Of a stretch of 64,000 nt of DNA, positions 11,159-23,577 are shown in pieces. The stretch spans positions 12,501 to 76,500 of the forward strand of contig NW_013654354.1 in assembly GCF_000499385.1 (NCBI RefSeq), in the 5' to 3' direction. Both the position numbers and the translations under genes were made by a program. Each line of letters opens with the position of its first letter. Position 1 is the first letter of the stretch. This stretch comes from Eimeria necatrix. Its lineage: Eukaryota; Apicomplexa; Conoidasida; Eucoccidiorida; Eimeriidae. Under the pieces are notes generated by a model. That model saw only the letters and a list, made by a program, of their open reading frames with translations. It searched no databases and had not been told where the DNA came from.

Positions 11159-12616
11159 CTACAGCGCTAGGCACTGCTCCTTGCTGCAGCTTAAGATGGC
11201 TATAGAAACAGTGTGAGTAAGAAAAAGAAAGTGCTGCTGCTGCCTCACGGTCTTGTTATGCTGCCGTTTGTCTGCCGTGATCAGGGTGACAGCAATGACC
11301 GCAGAAACCACAGCCACCATGCCCACAAAGTACCACCCGTCAAACCTGCAACAGCAATCCCCGCAGCAAAAGCAGCAAAAGCACACGCAGCAGCAGAAGG
11401 GGGAATACACAAGCCGAGCAGTGTGGGCACAGTCACTTTTTCTGCACCCAGCGCTGTGCCAAAACCGCCGGAAAAGTGCAGCATTCAAAACTAGAGAATA
11501 AGGATACTGGTAATTTTATTATATTTTGCTTACCGTCGGCCAAATATAATGGCATCTAACCATAAAGAAATAGGAATCTGGACATTGGAGGCCGCCGTGG
11601 CCACCACCGGGTTCAGCAGAAACACTGCACGGCCTGCGACAGCAGAAGACCTAATGCAAAGTCTGTGGATTTAGCTGTTTAATTTTACTCAAAGAGAAAA
11701 AAGAGCATGAAAACAGGTTTTAAAATGTGAATTCAGGAACGGAAACCGGAAACGGTGCATGCAGCAGCCAGAGAGGCACAACGACTCGAAACACACGGAA
11801 CACGCAGCCGATCAAGAGGAATAAGAAGTGAAACTCACAGCAACTGTTGAGAAAAAGAAACAGCAAGTAGTAACACAGCAGCAAACACAGCAGCAAATAA
11901 TTTCTTGAAGGCTGCTGAGTCCCCACAGAAGCAGAAAGGCAAAAATGATGGCACCCACGAGCAAGCAAATGCTATCACAGCAGCACACAGCGCCACATGC
12001 ACACACAAGGCCCCCCGTAACCACCGCAGGGAGAGAGGTAGGTATTGGAATAAGATTCATATCCTATATATCGACCTATATTCTATATACAGATCAAGTA
12101 CGAGCAATAAAAGCAGACCCCAAGAGCTCCCCCACAAGCAGCAGTCCCGCAACAAAACGAACTACCCAGCCACCGGAAGCAGCAACAGTGCGGCTTTCGC
12201 TCAGCCCAGCAATGCCTGCTAGCCACGACTGCCACCGAGCTATCCATCCACCCATCTAGCCATGCAGGTAGCCAGCTAGCCGTCCAGTTTGCCAGCAGCT
12301 AGCTGGCGAGCTTATCAGCAGCTCGCTAGCTAGCCAGGTGGCTCAGCGAACTGGCCCGAAAGCTGCGGCCCAGCGACTGACCCCAGCAAATGTCCGCGAA
12401 AGCCGTGCCCACGAGCCCACAGAGAAGCAGCACTGCCCAGGAGAAGGCATCGGGCCACATGAAGACCTCCAGCTGCAGCAGGTGCAGCAGCAGCGTCAGC
12501 AGCGGCAAAGCCACCAAGACCCAAAGTCCCATCAGTCTATAAACCCACCACAAAACAGACCACACACATGCACGAAACGCCGCTGGATCCCAGCAAAAAC
12601 AACAGGAACTGCACAG

Positions 12617-12653
<37 letters not shown>

Positions 12654-13317
12654 AGGCGCAAGCAGCAAGAGGCAGCTGAAGAGCGAACCCGTAGATGAGG
12701 TCCACATCAAAGTCAGGGTCAAAGTTCTCTTGCGCCTTTAAAGCCGTCGTGTGCAGCGCGTAAGCAGCAGCAGCAAGAAAGGCTAATACATAGCCTAAGA
12801 AGGTGTCTGTGGCCCCGTGTTCAGACGCGTACACCATGCCTTCACTGCCGCCTCCTCCTGCTGCTGCTGCTGTTGGTGCTGCTGCTTCTGTCGCTGCTGT
12901 TGGTGCTTCTACTAATAGTGGTGCTGCTGCTGGCTGCGGTGGCGGCGCAGCAGCCGCTGCTGCTGCTGCTGCGCTTCCCGGGGTGGCGGCCTGCGCTGCT
13001 TCTCCCTCGTTAACAGGCGTCTGTGTTGCAGCAGCAGCAGGCACAGACTGCTGCTGTGTTGTTTCAACAAGTGCCGCCTCTCCAGGCAGAAGAGGGGGCC
13101 CCCTTGGGGGCCCCCTTGGGGGCCCCCCAAGGGGCCCCCCCGCAGCTGCAAACCCTCCTTGGGGCCCCTCGAGGCCCCCCGCCTGGGTCTCCGGGCCCCC
13201 AGAAACAGCCGCTGCCCCTACAAGGGCAGTTTTGAGTTCATCTGCGGGGCCTTTATTACCTTCTTGAGGAGACAATGGAAGTTCCTTTTGGGGGCTAGCA
13301 GCTGCTGCCACCGCCGC

Positions 13318-13355
<38 letters not shown>

Positions 13356-13976
13356 CTGGTGATTCTGCAGCGAGCGTTGTTGACCCTGGCGCTCCTTCTG
13401 AGAGTGCCACAGCAGCCTGTGCTGCTGTTGCTGGTCCCGCTGCTGCTGGTGTTGTTGCTGCCTCTGGCACTGCTGCTGGGGTTTCTGCTGCAGCTATATC
13501 CGTTGCTGCTGGCGCTGCTGCTTCTGCTGCTGGCACTGACATCACACCGACGATGCCTTCACTGGAGAGTTGAGGCAGTTCCAGAGCATTCGGCTGCTGC
13601 AGCTGCTGCAGCTGCTGCAGCTGCTGCAGCTGCTGCGCTGGATTTGGTTGAGCTACCTGAGTCGCTGCTGCTGCTGCGGCAGCAGCAGCAGCAGCAGCTG
13701 CTGCTGCTGCAGCGCGCGCGGCGTCTGTTTCCGGCGCTGTGGGCACGTGGGAGGAAATCAAAGCCACCCCAGCAGCCAAGACCAGCAGCCAGGAGAGCAC
13801 TGCCTTCCTCGGACTTTGCTTTAAAAAGAAAACAGCAAGAAAATAAGACAAAAAAACTGAAGTGCTCTGCACGACGGAGTTCGAGGTCAAGGTCAGGGCT
13901 GTCAGGCTGGCGTCGAAGGCCAGCTGCGCAACTGCAGCAGCGCCCACACGCAGCGCAGCAGCCCATCAGCCCCTGC

Positions 13977-14028
<52 letters not shown>

Positions 14029-14335
14029 CGGGCTAACCTAGCCACAGAACTGTCAGTGGCACTGTGCTCTTGACGCTGCGCATTCTTGTGTTGAGTTCCT
14101 TCACTGCCAGACTCTCCCTGCCTTCGGCCTCGAGGCCCCAGACTTCATCTGCTGCTGCTGCTGCTGCTGCTGCTTCTTCTGCTGCTGCTGCAGTAACTGG
14201 GGACAAACAATGAGTGGTTTCGCCATTGCTAGGGCTGCCCCTGCCGAGGCCGCTGCAGCAGCTGCTGCTGCTGCCGCTGCTCCCTCCCTCCAAAGCAGCA
14301 ATGCGGCGGCTCACCGCAGCAGACCCTGCGATTCC

Positions 14336-14371
<36 letters not shown>

Positions 14372-15320
14372 GGTGTGGTGACAGCTGACTGCTGGCAGGC
14401 CTGACCCAGGGACTCCTGTGGGAGACCTCGAAGAGACGCAGAAGCCTTCGTCATCTCTTCGTTCGCAAGGAGACAAACAAAGTGCAGCAGCAGCAGCAGC
14501 AGCAGCAGGCTCAGGTGACTGCTGCTGCTGCTGCCGCTGCCGCACAGCAGCAGGACTCTGCGGCGCTGCAGTTGAGGCTGCTGCTGGGGCTACGGAAGAG
14601 CAGCGGGGCCCCCGAAATCTTACAATTAAAAGTCTTAGGGGCAGCAGCAGCAGCCGCAGCAGCCGCCGGATCTTCCTCCTCCGTTTTCCACGAACTGCAA
14701 GCGAGGCCCCCTCTTGCTGCTGCTGCAGCTGCTGCTGGTGGCGCTGCTGCTGCAGCAGCCGCAGGCAGCTGTCGACGCTGAGGGCGTGCGCATCCTTAGC
14801 TGCAGCCGCAAGAACAGCAGCAGCAGCAGCCGCAGCAGCCGCAGCAGCAGGTGAGCGGGCCGACGCCGGCAGCCGCAAAGGCCGCGCCGCAGCAGCAAAC
14901 GAGCAGCAGCAGCAAAGCAGCAGCAGCGCAGCAGCAACCCCACAACGAAGCAGCTCTAAGTGCCAGCTAAACTGCCCAGGGGCCCCCCAACTCACCCAAA
15001 AAGCCCGCGAGGGTCACCTGCCATATGGGGGCCCTGAGGCCCCTCTCACCCCCCCCGGGCCGCCAGGCGCTGCTGGCGCGCAGCGCAGCAGCAGCAGGCA
15101 GCAGCAAAAAGACAGAAGGGCATGCACTTTGTACTAAAGTGGAGAAGAGGGGCCTCGGGAAGTCTGCGAGGAAGAGCAGCTGCAGCAGCAGAGAAGTGGC
15201 ACTCCACAGAAAGACTGTGACCAGCAGCAAAAACAAACCCCACAGACAAGACGCGGTGACGCGGCACGTCAAGTGTCTGTACACCCGAAGCAAACACCCA
15301 AACACGCGGGCGCAGGCCAT
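11159..15320 (-). CDS. SLC35F5-like multi-pass transporter (drug/metabolite transporter superfamily)
   Basis: Predicted membrane protein of the SLC35F branch; substrate unknown. Minus-strand exons in transcript order: 15320-15018, 14971-14038, 13931-12689, 12536-12382, 11633-11534, 11345-11159, giving an open frame of 973 residues. Family landmarks: N-terminal helix with LLLVTVFLWSATSLLLQ then DFPRPLFSTL; LTVLWLVAQLAFDASLTALT formed across the third junction; SNSVVQSTSVFLSYFLAVFF; TFLGYVLAFLAAAAYALHT; DLIYGLMGLWVLVALPLL formed across a splice; GTAFADICW; NPVVATAASNVQIPISLWLD; and WYFVGMVAVVSAVIAVTLIT. An insertion of about 280 residues rich in Ala, Pro, Gly and Gln lies between helices within the 13931-12689 exon, and another fills the 14971-14038 exon. 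The first intron would be only 46 nt, so the 14971 acceptor is the least sure junction. The ATG at 15320 is chosen because it directly precedes the first helix. Confidence 0.82.
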
Positions 15321-16782
15321 CTGGAAAGGGCGGGGCGCTCACCAGCAGCAGCAGTCCTTCCTGCTGCTGCTGCGGCTGCGGCTGCGGCTGTGGCTGCTGC
15401 TGCTGCTGCTGCCGCCGCGACTGCTGCTGCTGCTCGACGCTCCCCCGCTGCTGCTGCTGCGGCTGCAGCTCCTGGCCAGCTGGACCTTCGGCGGCGTCCG
15501 CAGCAAACCTGACTGGGGCAATTGAGCCACTCGCGCGCTGCCCCGCTCTGCGAAGTGTACGTACACCGCAGCGCTGGGCCTCTCCAGAACAAAAAGAGGA
15601 GAAGAGACGCAGCTGCACTTCTTTAGAATCCCAGGAGAAGGCAGTGGCAGTGCACAGTGAGTGCCGCTGATGCCCGCAGCAGGGGAGGGGCTTCGGGGGC
15701 AGCCGGCGAAGGCGGCTTCGGTTTTCCCTCGTGTAAATGCAGGAAAAAATTGAAGTCAATGTTTTCTAATTATAAAGCCAGAAGACAATGCAATCGGCTG
15801 GACTCATATCGAGGTACGCCGCTGAGGAGGAACAGCACGTGGGCTAGCCTTGGCGCTGCGTCCGGGCTGCAAGGCCACACGTTGTCTTTGTTTCGATTAT
15901 TTTCTTTCAGTGATGCATCTATTTTGAATTCAAAAAAGGCGAGAAAGGTAAAAAGTAGGAGAAGAAGCCTCCCGGAGCCCTGCGGGGCCCCCTGCCGCTG
16001 CTAGCGACGACGAGCCGAGCAGCAGCCACGCAGCACCGCATGCTGCATGGAAGCGGGCGCTGCAGCTTTGTCTTCTTGTTTCTTCTCTTTTTATGTAGAA
16101 ATTAATTTTTAATTAAATGATAGGCTCTCGGCGCGAATTACGGGCCGAAGAAGGTAGAGCCAGCTCTGCTGCGGGAGCATTCGGGGCTGCTGCCGACGCA
16201 GTGCTGGGTGCTCACGCAGCAAAGAAGAGAGCCCCTGTACACGCGGAAGGCTGCTGCTGCAAGCTGCTGCAGGCGTTTTCTGCCACGCAGCACAAGATAC
16301 GGGGCGGCGCTGCAGAGCAGCAGCTGGTGCGACGCAGCAGCAGCGCCGCAGCAGCGGCAGAAAGCCCCTAGGGGGCCCCTTGAGACCCTTCACACGCACT
16401 CGCAGCCATAAACGCTGCAAAAAAAGAAGCTTCAGCTTAGCGGGGCCTCACAGGGGCCCCCCATGGCAAGCTAAATGCACATTTAGCTGCTTCCATGGCC
16501 AATGCCCAGGCAAAAGAGTCTGTAGTATTGCTACTTGATAGTATTGCTACTGTTAGTAAACTTCGCAGTAGTACAGCTAGCTGCAGCTGAGCTGTGAGGC
16601 CCTGCTTGGGTGGCTTCTCAAGAATGCGGCTTGGGGGTGGCTCCGCTAGCAGCTTCCCTGTAAGGCACGCTTAGAGGCAGGAAGTGCAGCTACCTGCGTA
16701 GAACTAGCTAGCTAGCTAGCTAGCTGGCTAGCTAGCCATAGGAACGGCGACCAGGCAGCTCTTGGGGCTGCCCACGGGCCAA
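15321..16782. other. Intergenic region between divergent transporter and Gln-rich genes
   Basis: This holds the 5' sides of two divergent genes. It contains a CTG-rich stretch near 15345-15475, an AT-richer part around 15760-15960, short repeats GTAGTATTGCTACT near 16520-16550, and a TAGC tetranucleotide array at 16705-16736. Short open frames are present (for example plus strand 15657-16004) but none has a recognisable domain. Confidence 0.55.
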
Positions 16783-17033
16783 ATGGACTCCGAGGGCCAG
16801 CAGCAGCGGGGGGGGCCCCCGCTGGGCAGCGCCAGGGGCTCCCATGAAGACATAAGAAAAGTTGTTGGTGTGCTGCACCTGCAGCAGGAAGCAGAAAGAG
16901 ATTCGGAGCTGCAGGAGCTCCACGACTCACACGAACTTCCCCGCGAGGGATTCTCCCCTAGGGGCCACGAGGAAGCTGCGCCACCACCTGCACCGCCAGC
17001 AGCAGCACGAGCAGCGGCAGCAGCAGATATAGA

Positions 17034-17064
<31 letters not shown>

Positions 17065-17724
17065 GGGCGAGAGCCAGCTAGCTTTGAGGGAGGCGCGCCT
17101 AATTTGTCCGCCTCAAAAGAACATATAAGCGAAACTGTGGGAGGCCTCTCCCCCACCACAGACAGCTCTGCCCCAAATATGTGGTGGAGGGCCCCTGCTG
17201 CTTCCGGCGAAAATGAAGAAGCCCCAACCTTAAGATCTGGGTCTTTTCACAACGCGCAGCTGCAGCAGCAGCAGCTGCAGCAGCAGCAGCTGCAGCAGCA
17301 GCAGCTGCAGCAGCAGCAGCTGCAGCAGCTGGAGCAGCAGCAACAGCAGCTGCAGCTGCAGCAGCTGGAGCAGCAGCAACAGCAGCTGCAGCTGCAGCAG
17401 TTGGAGCAGCAGCAACAGCAGCTGCAGCTGCAGCAGCAGCTGCCACTGCATCTGCAGCAGCAGCAGCAGCTGCAACTGCAACAGCAGCAGCAACTGCAAC
17501 TGCAGCAGCAGCAGCAGCAGCACCTCCAGGTGCGTCAACAAACGCTGCCATCGCTGCCGCAGGAGGAACCCGACTGGGGCTCAGCAGCAGGAGAAGCAGC
17601 TGCTGCTGTTCCCGCGACGCTCACGGGCTTCCTGCGGCTAGCTAGAGATGCAGCGCCATCGCGCACAGCTGCAGAGTTCGTTGTGTGCAACTTGAGGCCC
17701 ATGAGGCCATCGAGTTCGGGCAAC

Positions 17725-17762
<38 letters not shown>

Positions 17763-20700
17763 AGCCAGGGACAAGACAGAGAGCCGTCTTGACCAGCCCT
17801 GTGCTGTCGTGCTGCAGTCAGCGACAATGCTGGAGGAAGATTCGCTGCTGCAGCAAACCAAAGAGCATCAGCAGCTAGCCAAGCTGCTGCGGGACACCAC
17901 AGCACGAGCTACCCGCTACAGGGAGAGGCTGCTGCGTGCAGAGGAGGAGAAGCGCGAGCTGCTGCAGACCGTAAGGCAGCTGCAGCAGCAGCAGCAGCAG
18001 CTTCAGCAGGAGGTGGAGCGAACAACCCATCAGTTTAGGGCCCAACAGGAAGCCTGGGGGAGAAAAGACAGACAGCAGCAGGAGCAGCTAAGCCACCTGA
18101 CCAGCAAACTTAAGACAAACACCCAGGAGCTGGGAGCCCTACGAAACTTTAGGATGCTTGAAGCTGAGGGCAGACAGCTGCAGCAGCAGCTGCAGCAGCA
18201 GCAGCAGCTGCAGCAGCAGCTGCTGCAGCAGTCGCATCTGCAGCAGCAGCAGCTGCAGCAGCAGCAGCCGTTTCAGCAGCTGCAGCCGCTACAGCAGCTG
18301 CAGCAGTCGCAACTGCAGCCGCCGCCACCGCCGCAGCAATCGGAGCAAATTCTGCAGCAGCAGCAACCGCAGCTGCAACAGCTGCAGCAGCCGCAGCAGC
18401 AGCGGCAACAGCTGCAGCAGCAGTTGTCCGCGGAGGGCGCAATGGAGAAGGCAGAAGGACACAAGAAGGCTCCCTTCCGCAACCGTTCCTACACACATGC
18501 CGTAGCCGAGCTACACCGCCAACAGCCAGCAGCAGCAGCAGCAGCAGCTGCAGCACCAACAGCAGCAGGGGCAGCAGCAACGGGCTTCCGTCCCCGCAGC
18601 AAGACTGACTATCGGGCCAGCCCGATGAGCCTTCAGGGAGAGCAGCTCTTGCCTTTTGAAAGAAACCAAGGGGCCCTAGAAAGTTCCTCAACAAGCTCCC
18701 AGGGGTCAGAAGTGAGCCCCAAACACCAGCAGCAGCTGCAGCAGCAGCAGCAGCAGCAACTGGAAATGGGAGCGCACAACCAGTGGGGAGGCGAGCCGCT
18801 GGCCTTGCAGAGCGTCAATCGCCACCGCGCCAAGACAGCACACATGTCCCAACAGTGGCTGCACCAACTGCAGCCCCGCACCACCGATCTGGCGCAGCAG
18901 CAGCAGCAGCAGCAGCAGCTGCTGCCTGCAGAAGCTGCAGAATGGGGACAAAGCAGCAAGCAGACAGCGGCAGGGCAGCTAAAAAGCAAATCCAAAAGTG
19001 TGATGCTGCGCTCTCTCCCTCAGCGCGAAGAACTGGCTGCTTCGGGCCGGGCGCTGAGAGGGCTTTTGCCGCAGCAGCAGCAGCAGCAGCCGTGGCAGCA
19101 GCAGCCCACGCAGCAACTGCAGAGAGAACTGCAGCAGGACATGCAGCAAGAGCAGCTGCTGCTGCAGCAGCAGGAGGGGGATGAGGTAGTGCAGTGGCAG
19201 GCTGAGGCACTCGAGGAGGAAGAAGAAGCCTCAAGTGAAGGGGCCGGGGCCTCCCTGTCTTCTCTGCAGCTAGACGGCGACAGCTCCGACGGGGGGCCCA
19301 CAGGGGCCCCCCACTCCTCCAGGGCCCACCGCATGCAATCTTGCTTCGTCCCAGGGAGCCCCAGTTTTAGGGGGGCAGAAGCAGCAGCAGGCAGCAGCAG
19401 CAGCAAAGCTATCGGCACCCCGCGCAGCGCCACCCAGTTTCCCCAGAGCCTGGAGCGCCAGGTGCAGAACATCCGGCAGCAGCTGCTGCTAAACGACAGC
19501 TACAAGCTCGCAGGCCTCGCCCATAAGCAGAAGCAGCAGCAGCAGCAGCAGCGGCAGCAGCAGCAGCCAGAGTGCCTAGATCCAGAAGGCACAAACGCAG
19601 CTGCTGCAGAAGCAGACGAAGAGGGAGACGGAGCTGCAGCTTCTCAGAAGCAACAAGGCTCTCTACAACCAAAGCATCAGGCAGGGGGACTGCCGAGACC
19701 TAGGGCAGCCTCGACAGCAGCAACAGCAACAGCAGCAGCAGCAAAAGCAGCGCCTGGCGGCTCCCCTTCCTCGCGAATTCGGAGCCAGACAGTCTCCGTC
19801 AGCAAGTTGAGAGGAGATTGGGACCAGCCAGAAGATGCAGCAGCAGCAGCAGCAGAAACAGAGAGAACAGCCGAGAACTTGGGGACAGTTCTTGATGAAA
19901 GCAGCGAAGAAGACGGAGCTAGCGAGGGGCCGCGTCAGCAGCAGCAGCAGCAGGAGCTGCAGGAGCTGCAGCGCGAGAAGCGGCAGCAGCAGCGACAGCC
20001 ACAGCAGCAGCAACGGCAGCAAGGAAGACCCAAGCGCATTTCTATCGATTGTTCCGCCAACAAAGAGGTGCCACACAGCAGCAGCAGCAGCAGCAGCAGC
20101 AGCGCAGCAGCAGCGAAAAGAGAAGAAGGAGGCCAGTGGGAGTCTACTTGGGAGAGCAGGAAAAAGAGAACTGAATCAATGAGGTCTAAAGGCCGCTCTC
20201 TGTCTTGCAGTTTTATTTTTGAAAAAGACATCAGCAACAGACTTCTTTATCTCAACCGCAGGGGGCAGACACTGCATCCCAAGAAGCTGCACCAAGTGCT
20301 GCAGCAGGACGAGCTGCAGCAGCACGTGGAGCTCCCGCCAAACGATGGTTCCTGGCCCAGTCCCCCGCCAGAGGCAGAGACAAGCCAGCCGCAGCAGCAA
20401 CAGCAGCAGCAACAGCAAACGACAAAAGAGCGAAGCAAGCTGCCTGACAAAGAAGCCAACTTGGAGCAGCGCGGCGCAGCAGCAGCAGCAGGGCCAGAGG
20501 GAACAATGAAGACAAACACCCTAGGGAGCGACAAAGGCATTTGCAAAGAAGAGGAAACAGCAAAAAGCAAAACATCTAGAGAGCCTTCCTCAGCTACAGA
20601 AGGCAAACTGCAAGCCCCTCCTTCGCCAAAGCCAAAAGAGATGCAGCAGGAGCAGAGAGACGCGCACCAGCAGCAGCAGCAACAGCAACAGCAGCAGCAA

Positions 20701-22054
20701 ACCGTGGGACCTGCGCGTGCGGTGTTGCAGCAGCAATCGCTCCAGCCAGGGGAAAACTGCTCCGAGCTGAAACAAAGTGCTGCACAGTCCTCTGCCTCCC
20801 CTCTACAGCTGCAAGGCCCTGTGCCGCTACAACAGCAGCAGCAGCAGCAGCAGCAACAATTGCTTGCGCAACAGCAAGGAGTGACCTGGGCTGCCGCCTC
20901 TCCCCAGCTAGCCAGTGGCTGCCTAGCGGCTCCCTCCCAGCTAGCCAGCGGGGCCTACCCCACTTGCCCAGTGGCTCTGCAGCCTGTTGTGGCAGTTAGC
21001 CCAAGGCCGGTGTTTTTGCTGTACGCGTCTGGCAGCCTGCAGCAGCCGCAGCCCTTGCAGCAGCCGCAGGCGGCGCCGGCTCCGCAGCAGCAGTTGCTGC
21101 TGCTGCAGCCCGAAGCTGCTGCAGACGCGCCGAGGGGCTGCCGCCACTGCAGCTGCAGCAACGGCAGCAGCTCCACCGCTTGCTGGTGTGCAGCAACACC
21201 AGGCGAAGCCTTCGAGCCAGCACCCCCCACTTCTGCAGGGGCCCCTCAGGCTGCTGAAAGCTGCGCTAACTGCGAGCAGCTAGCCTGTGGGGCCTCCAGC
21301 GAGGAGCAGCCCAGCAGCTGCAGCAGCACAGAACCCTGGTGCTTGATTTGTGAAGGCGGCGGAGACGAAGTGCTGCAGCCGAAGATGCTGCCGCCCACAG
21401 CAGCAGCAGCAAGCAGCGGCGCCGACACGCTCAAGAAGCCGGCGACACCCAGAGGGGACAACAAACCCACAGAACAAAACAACAGCAATGGCAGCAGCAG
21501 CAGCAGCAGCAGCAGCAAGCCGGCCGAAAAAGGAGCTGTGGCCGTGCCCCCTCTTTTAGGGGCCTCTGCCTCCCCACAGTGCCATTTTCCAGCCCCAGGC
21601 CGAGAACAGCTGGCCGTATCATCTCCGTCTTCCAAAAAGGTGCTGCAGCAGCAGCCAGTAAAAGACGTCGAACCAGCAGCAGCTGCTGCAGCAGCACCAA
21701 CGCTAGCTCCAGCCACGCAGCAGCAGCAACAGCCAGAGACGGACTTTGCGACTCCTGCTGCAGGGGCTGTGGGCAGGCCTGAGAGGGCAGCAGAGGCTCC
21801 TTCAAAAGGCAGAAGCAGCCCTAAGACGTGGGCACCTTCTAGCTGCTTCCACTCCTCCCCTAAAGAGCCCAAGCCTATGGGACACGGCAGCACTCAGCAG
21901 CAGAAAGCAGGGGACGGGGCCAAGAATCAGAGCGCAGCGCTGCAGCAGCAGCTACAGCAGCAGCAGCAGCAGCAAACACCACCACAACAGCAACTCCAGC
22001 AACTGCAGCAAGGCCAACAACCAAAGCTGCACCACGACCATCGCCATCAACCGA

Positions 22055-22085
<31 letters not shown>

Positions 22086-23577
22086 TTTACACTCGCAGCA
22101 GCCCCTTCAGCAACAGCAGCTCTTCCAGCAGCAGCAGCTTCCCCAGCAGCAGCAGCAGCAGCAGGATAAGCATCGCCGCCTACACCGGCCGTTGCGGCGA
22201 GCGTCGCCAGGCAGATTGGGAGAAGCTGTTGCAACTCAGACTTCCTGGCTGCTACCTAGTGGGGATGCACCTTTTGCAGCAGCAGGCGCGCAGGGGCCCC
22301 AGGGGCCCCCCGAGGTGCCTAGAGCTGCCACGCACTCGCAGCCTGTGCTGCACCAAGATGGAGTTGACTACCTGCCGCCTGCTGTGGGGGATTGTGCCAC
22401 GCTCTCTAGCCTCAGCAGCAGCAGCAGCTGCAGCAGCATCAAGCACCCCGACCTAACTGAGCAGCTGGGCTTTCAGCAACTGCAGCTGCTGCAGCAGCAA
22501 CAGAAAGCTTACCCACAGCCCCTGTGCCAGCCGCTTGCTGACTCGTTCCAGCCGTCCCCGAAGCCCCCGCGGCCTGTGCTGCGGCACCAGCTGCAGCAGC
22601 AGCAGCAGTTGCTGCTGCTGCAGCAGAGAAATGAAGGCTTGCAACTAGAGCCCACAGGCGGCTGCGCAGGCCACGTGCCAGCCCCCTCCGTCTGCAGCAG
22701 ACCCGGCGACTTGCTGCAGTGCGCGACGCTGCAGCAAGCTGCCACTGCGGTGGCTGGGGTATTTCACACGGAGAGTGCTGCTGCTGAAGATAAGGCCAGC
22801 CACTTGTTGGAGGAGAAGGTCTTGAGCCTGCAGCAAAGGCAGACGCAGCTGCACCACCAGCAGCACGAGCAGCACAAGCGGCTCGTGCAGCAGCAGAGAC
22901 TCTTCCAGCAGCAACAGAGGCTGCTCGTGCAGCAGCAGCTGCTGCAGCAGCAGTTGCAGCAGCAGCTGCAGCTGCAGACGCAGCGGCGACACCACCGGGG
23001 CCTGCTCAGCAGATCTCACCACAGAAGCGCCACACCCCAAGTGCAGCAGCAGCAAATAAAAGGAACCCGAATGCCTGTTCCCATTGTTGAGATGAAGGGC
23101 CAAGCGTCGGGGGGTCTTGTGTACATGCAGGTGCAGGAAGCTTCTCGATGGTATTCGCAGGGCGTGGTGCAGCAGCAGCAGCTGCAACGCCACCTGCAGC
23201 AGCAGCAGCAGAGCTCCCGCTGCACTTTGCCGCTGACGGCGAGCGCAGCAGGGGCAGCAGGCGCAGCAGCAATGGGGCCCCCAGCCACTCGAGTAGGCAT
23301 GCAGCAGAGGCGTTTGTATGAAAGCTTAGCCTCCGGAGGGCCCACTCTTAACAAAGAGCCTGTGCTTTCTGACACAGCAATCCGAAAAGAAACAGCCCCC
23401 AGCCCCATCACATCAGTGATGGCCCCGCCCCCTTGCATGCTCTTGCCAATTTCAACAGCCCCTATACTCCCTGTGGCTGCCTCTGCCCCCGCGAGCTTTC
23501 GCGCAGCCTCGGGGGGCCCCGCCGGAGCTGCTATTGCGGCGCCGCGGCCCCCCTCAGCGGCCCAGCTGCCCCGGTGA
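16783..23577 (+). CDS. Giant Gln-rich protein with coiled coil and Cys cluster, unknown function
   Basis: A single uninterrupted frame of 2264 codons from the first in-frame ATG; an in-frame TAG lies at 16732-16734, in the TAGC array just upstream. Gln, Ala and Ser runs make up much of the protein. Less repetitive parts: residues about 349-470 are charged and heptad-like (DTTARATRYRERLLRAEEEK onward), suggesting a coiled coil; a basic/hydrophobic segment includes SCSFIFEKDISNRLLYLNRR; residues about 1453-1527 hold a cysteine cluster with CRHCSC, CWC, CANCEQLAC and CLIC; near the C-terminus there is GLVYMQVQEASRWYSQGVV. No known family was recognised. Because the frame stays open through non-repetitive parts for 6.8 kb it is very likely coding. 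Short introns hidden in repeats cannot be excluded. Confidence 0.75.

Noticed and set aside
16762..23577. Long minus-strand open frames (poly-Ala, poly-Leu, poly-Cys) opposite the Gln-rich gene
   Set aside because: They are made almost only of repeat-derived residues, are broken at every non-repetitive part, and mirror the plus-strand CAG arrays.
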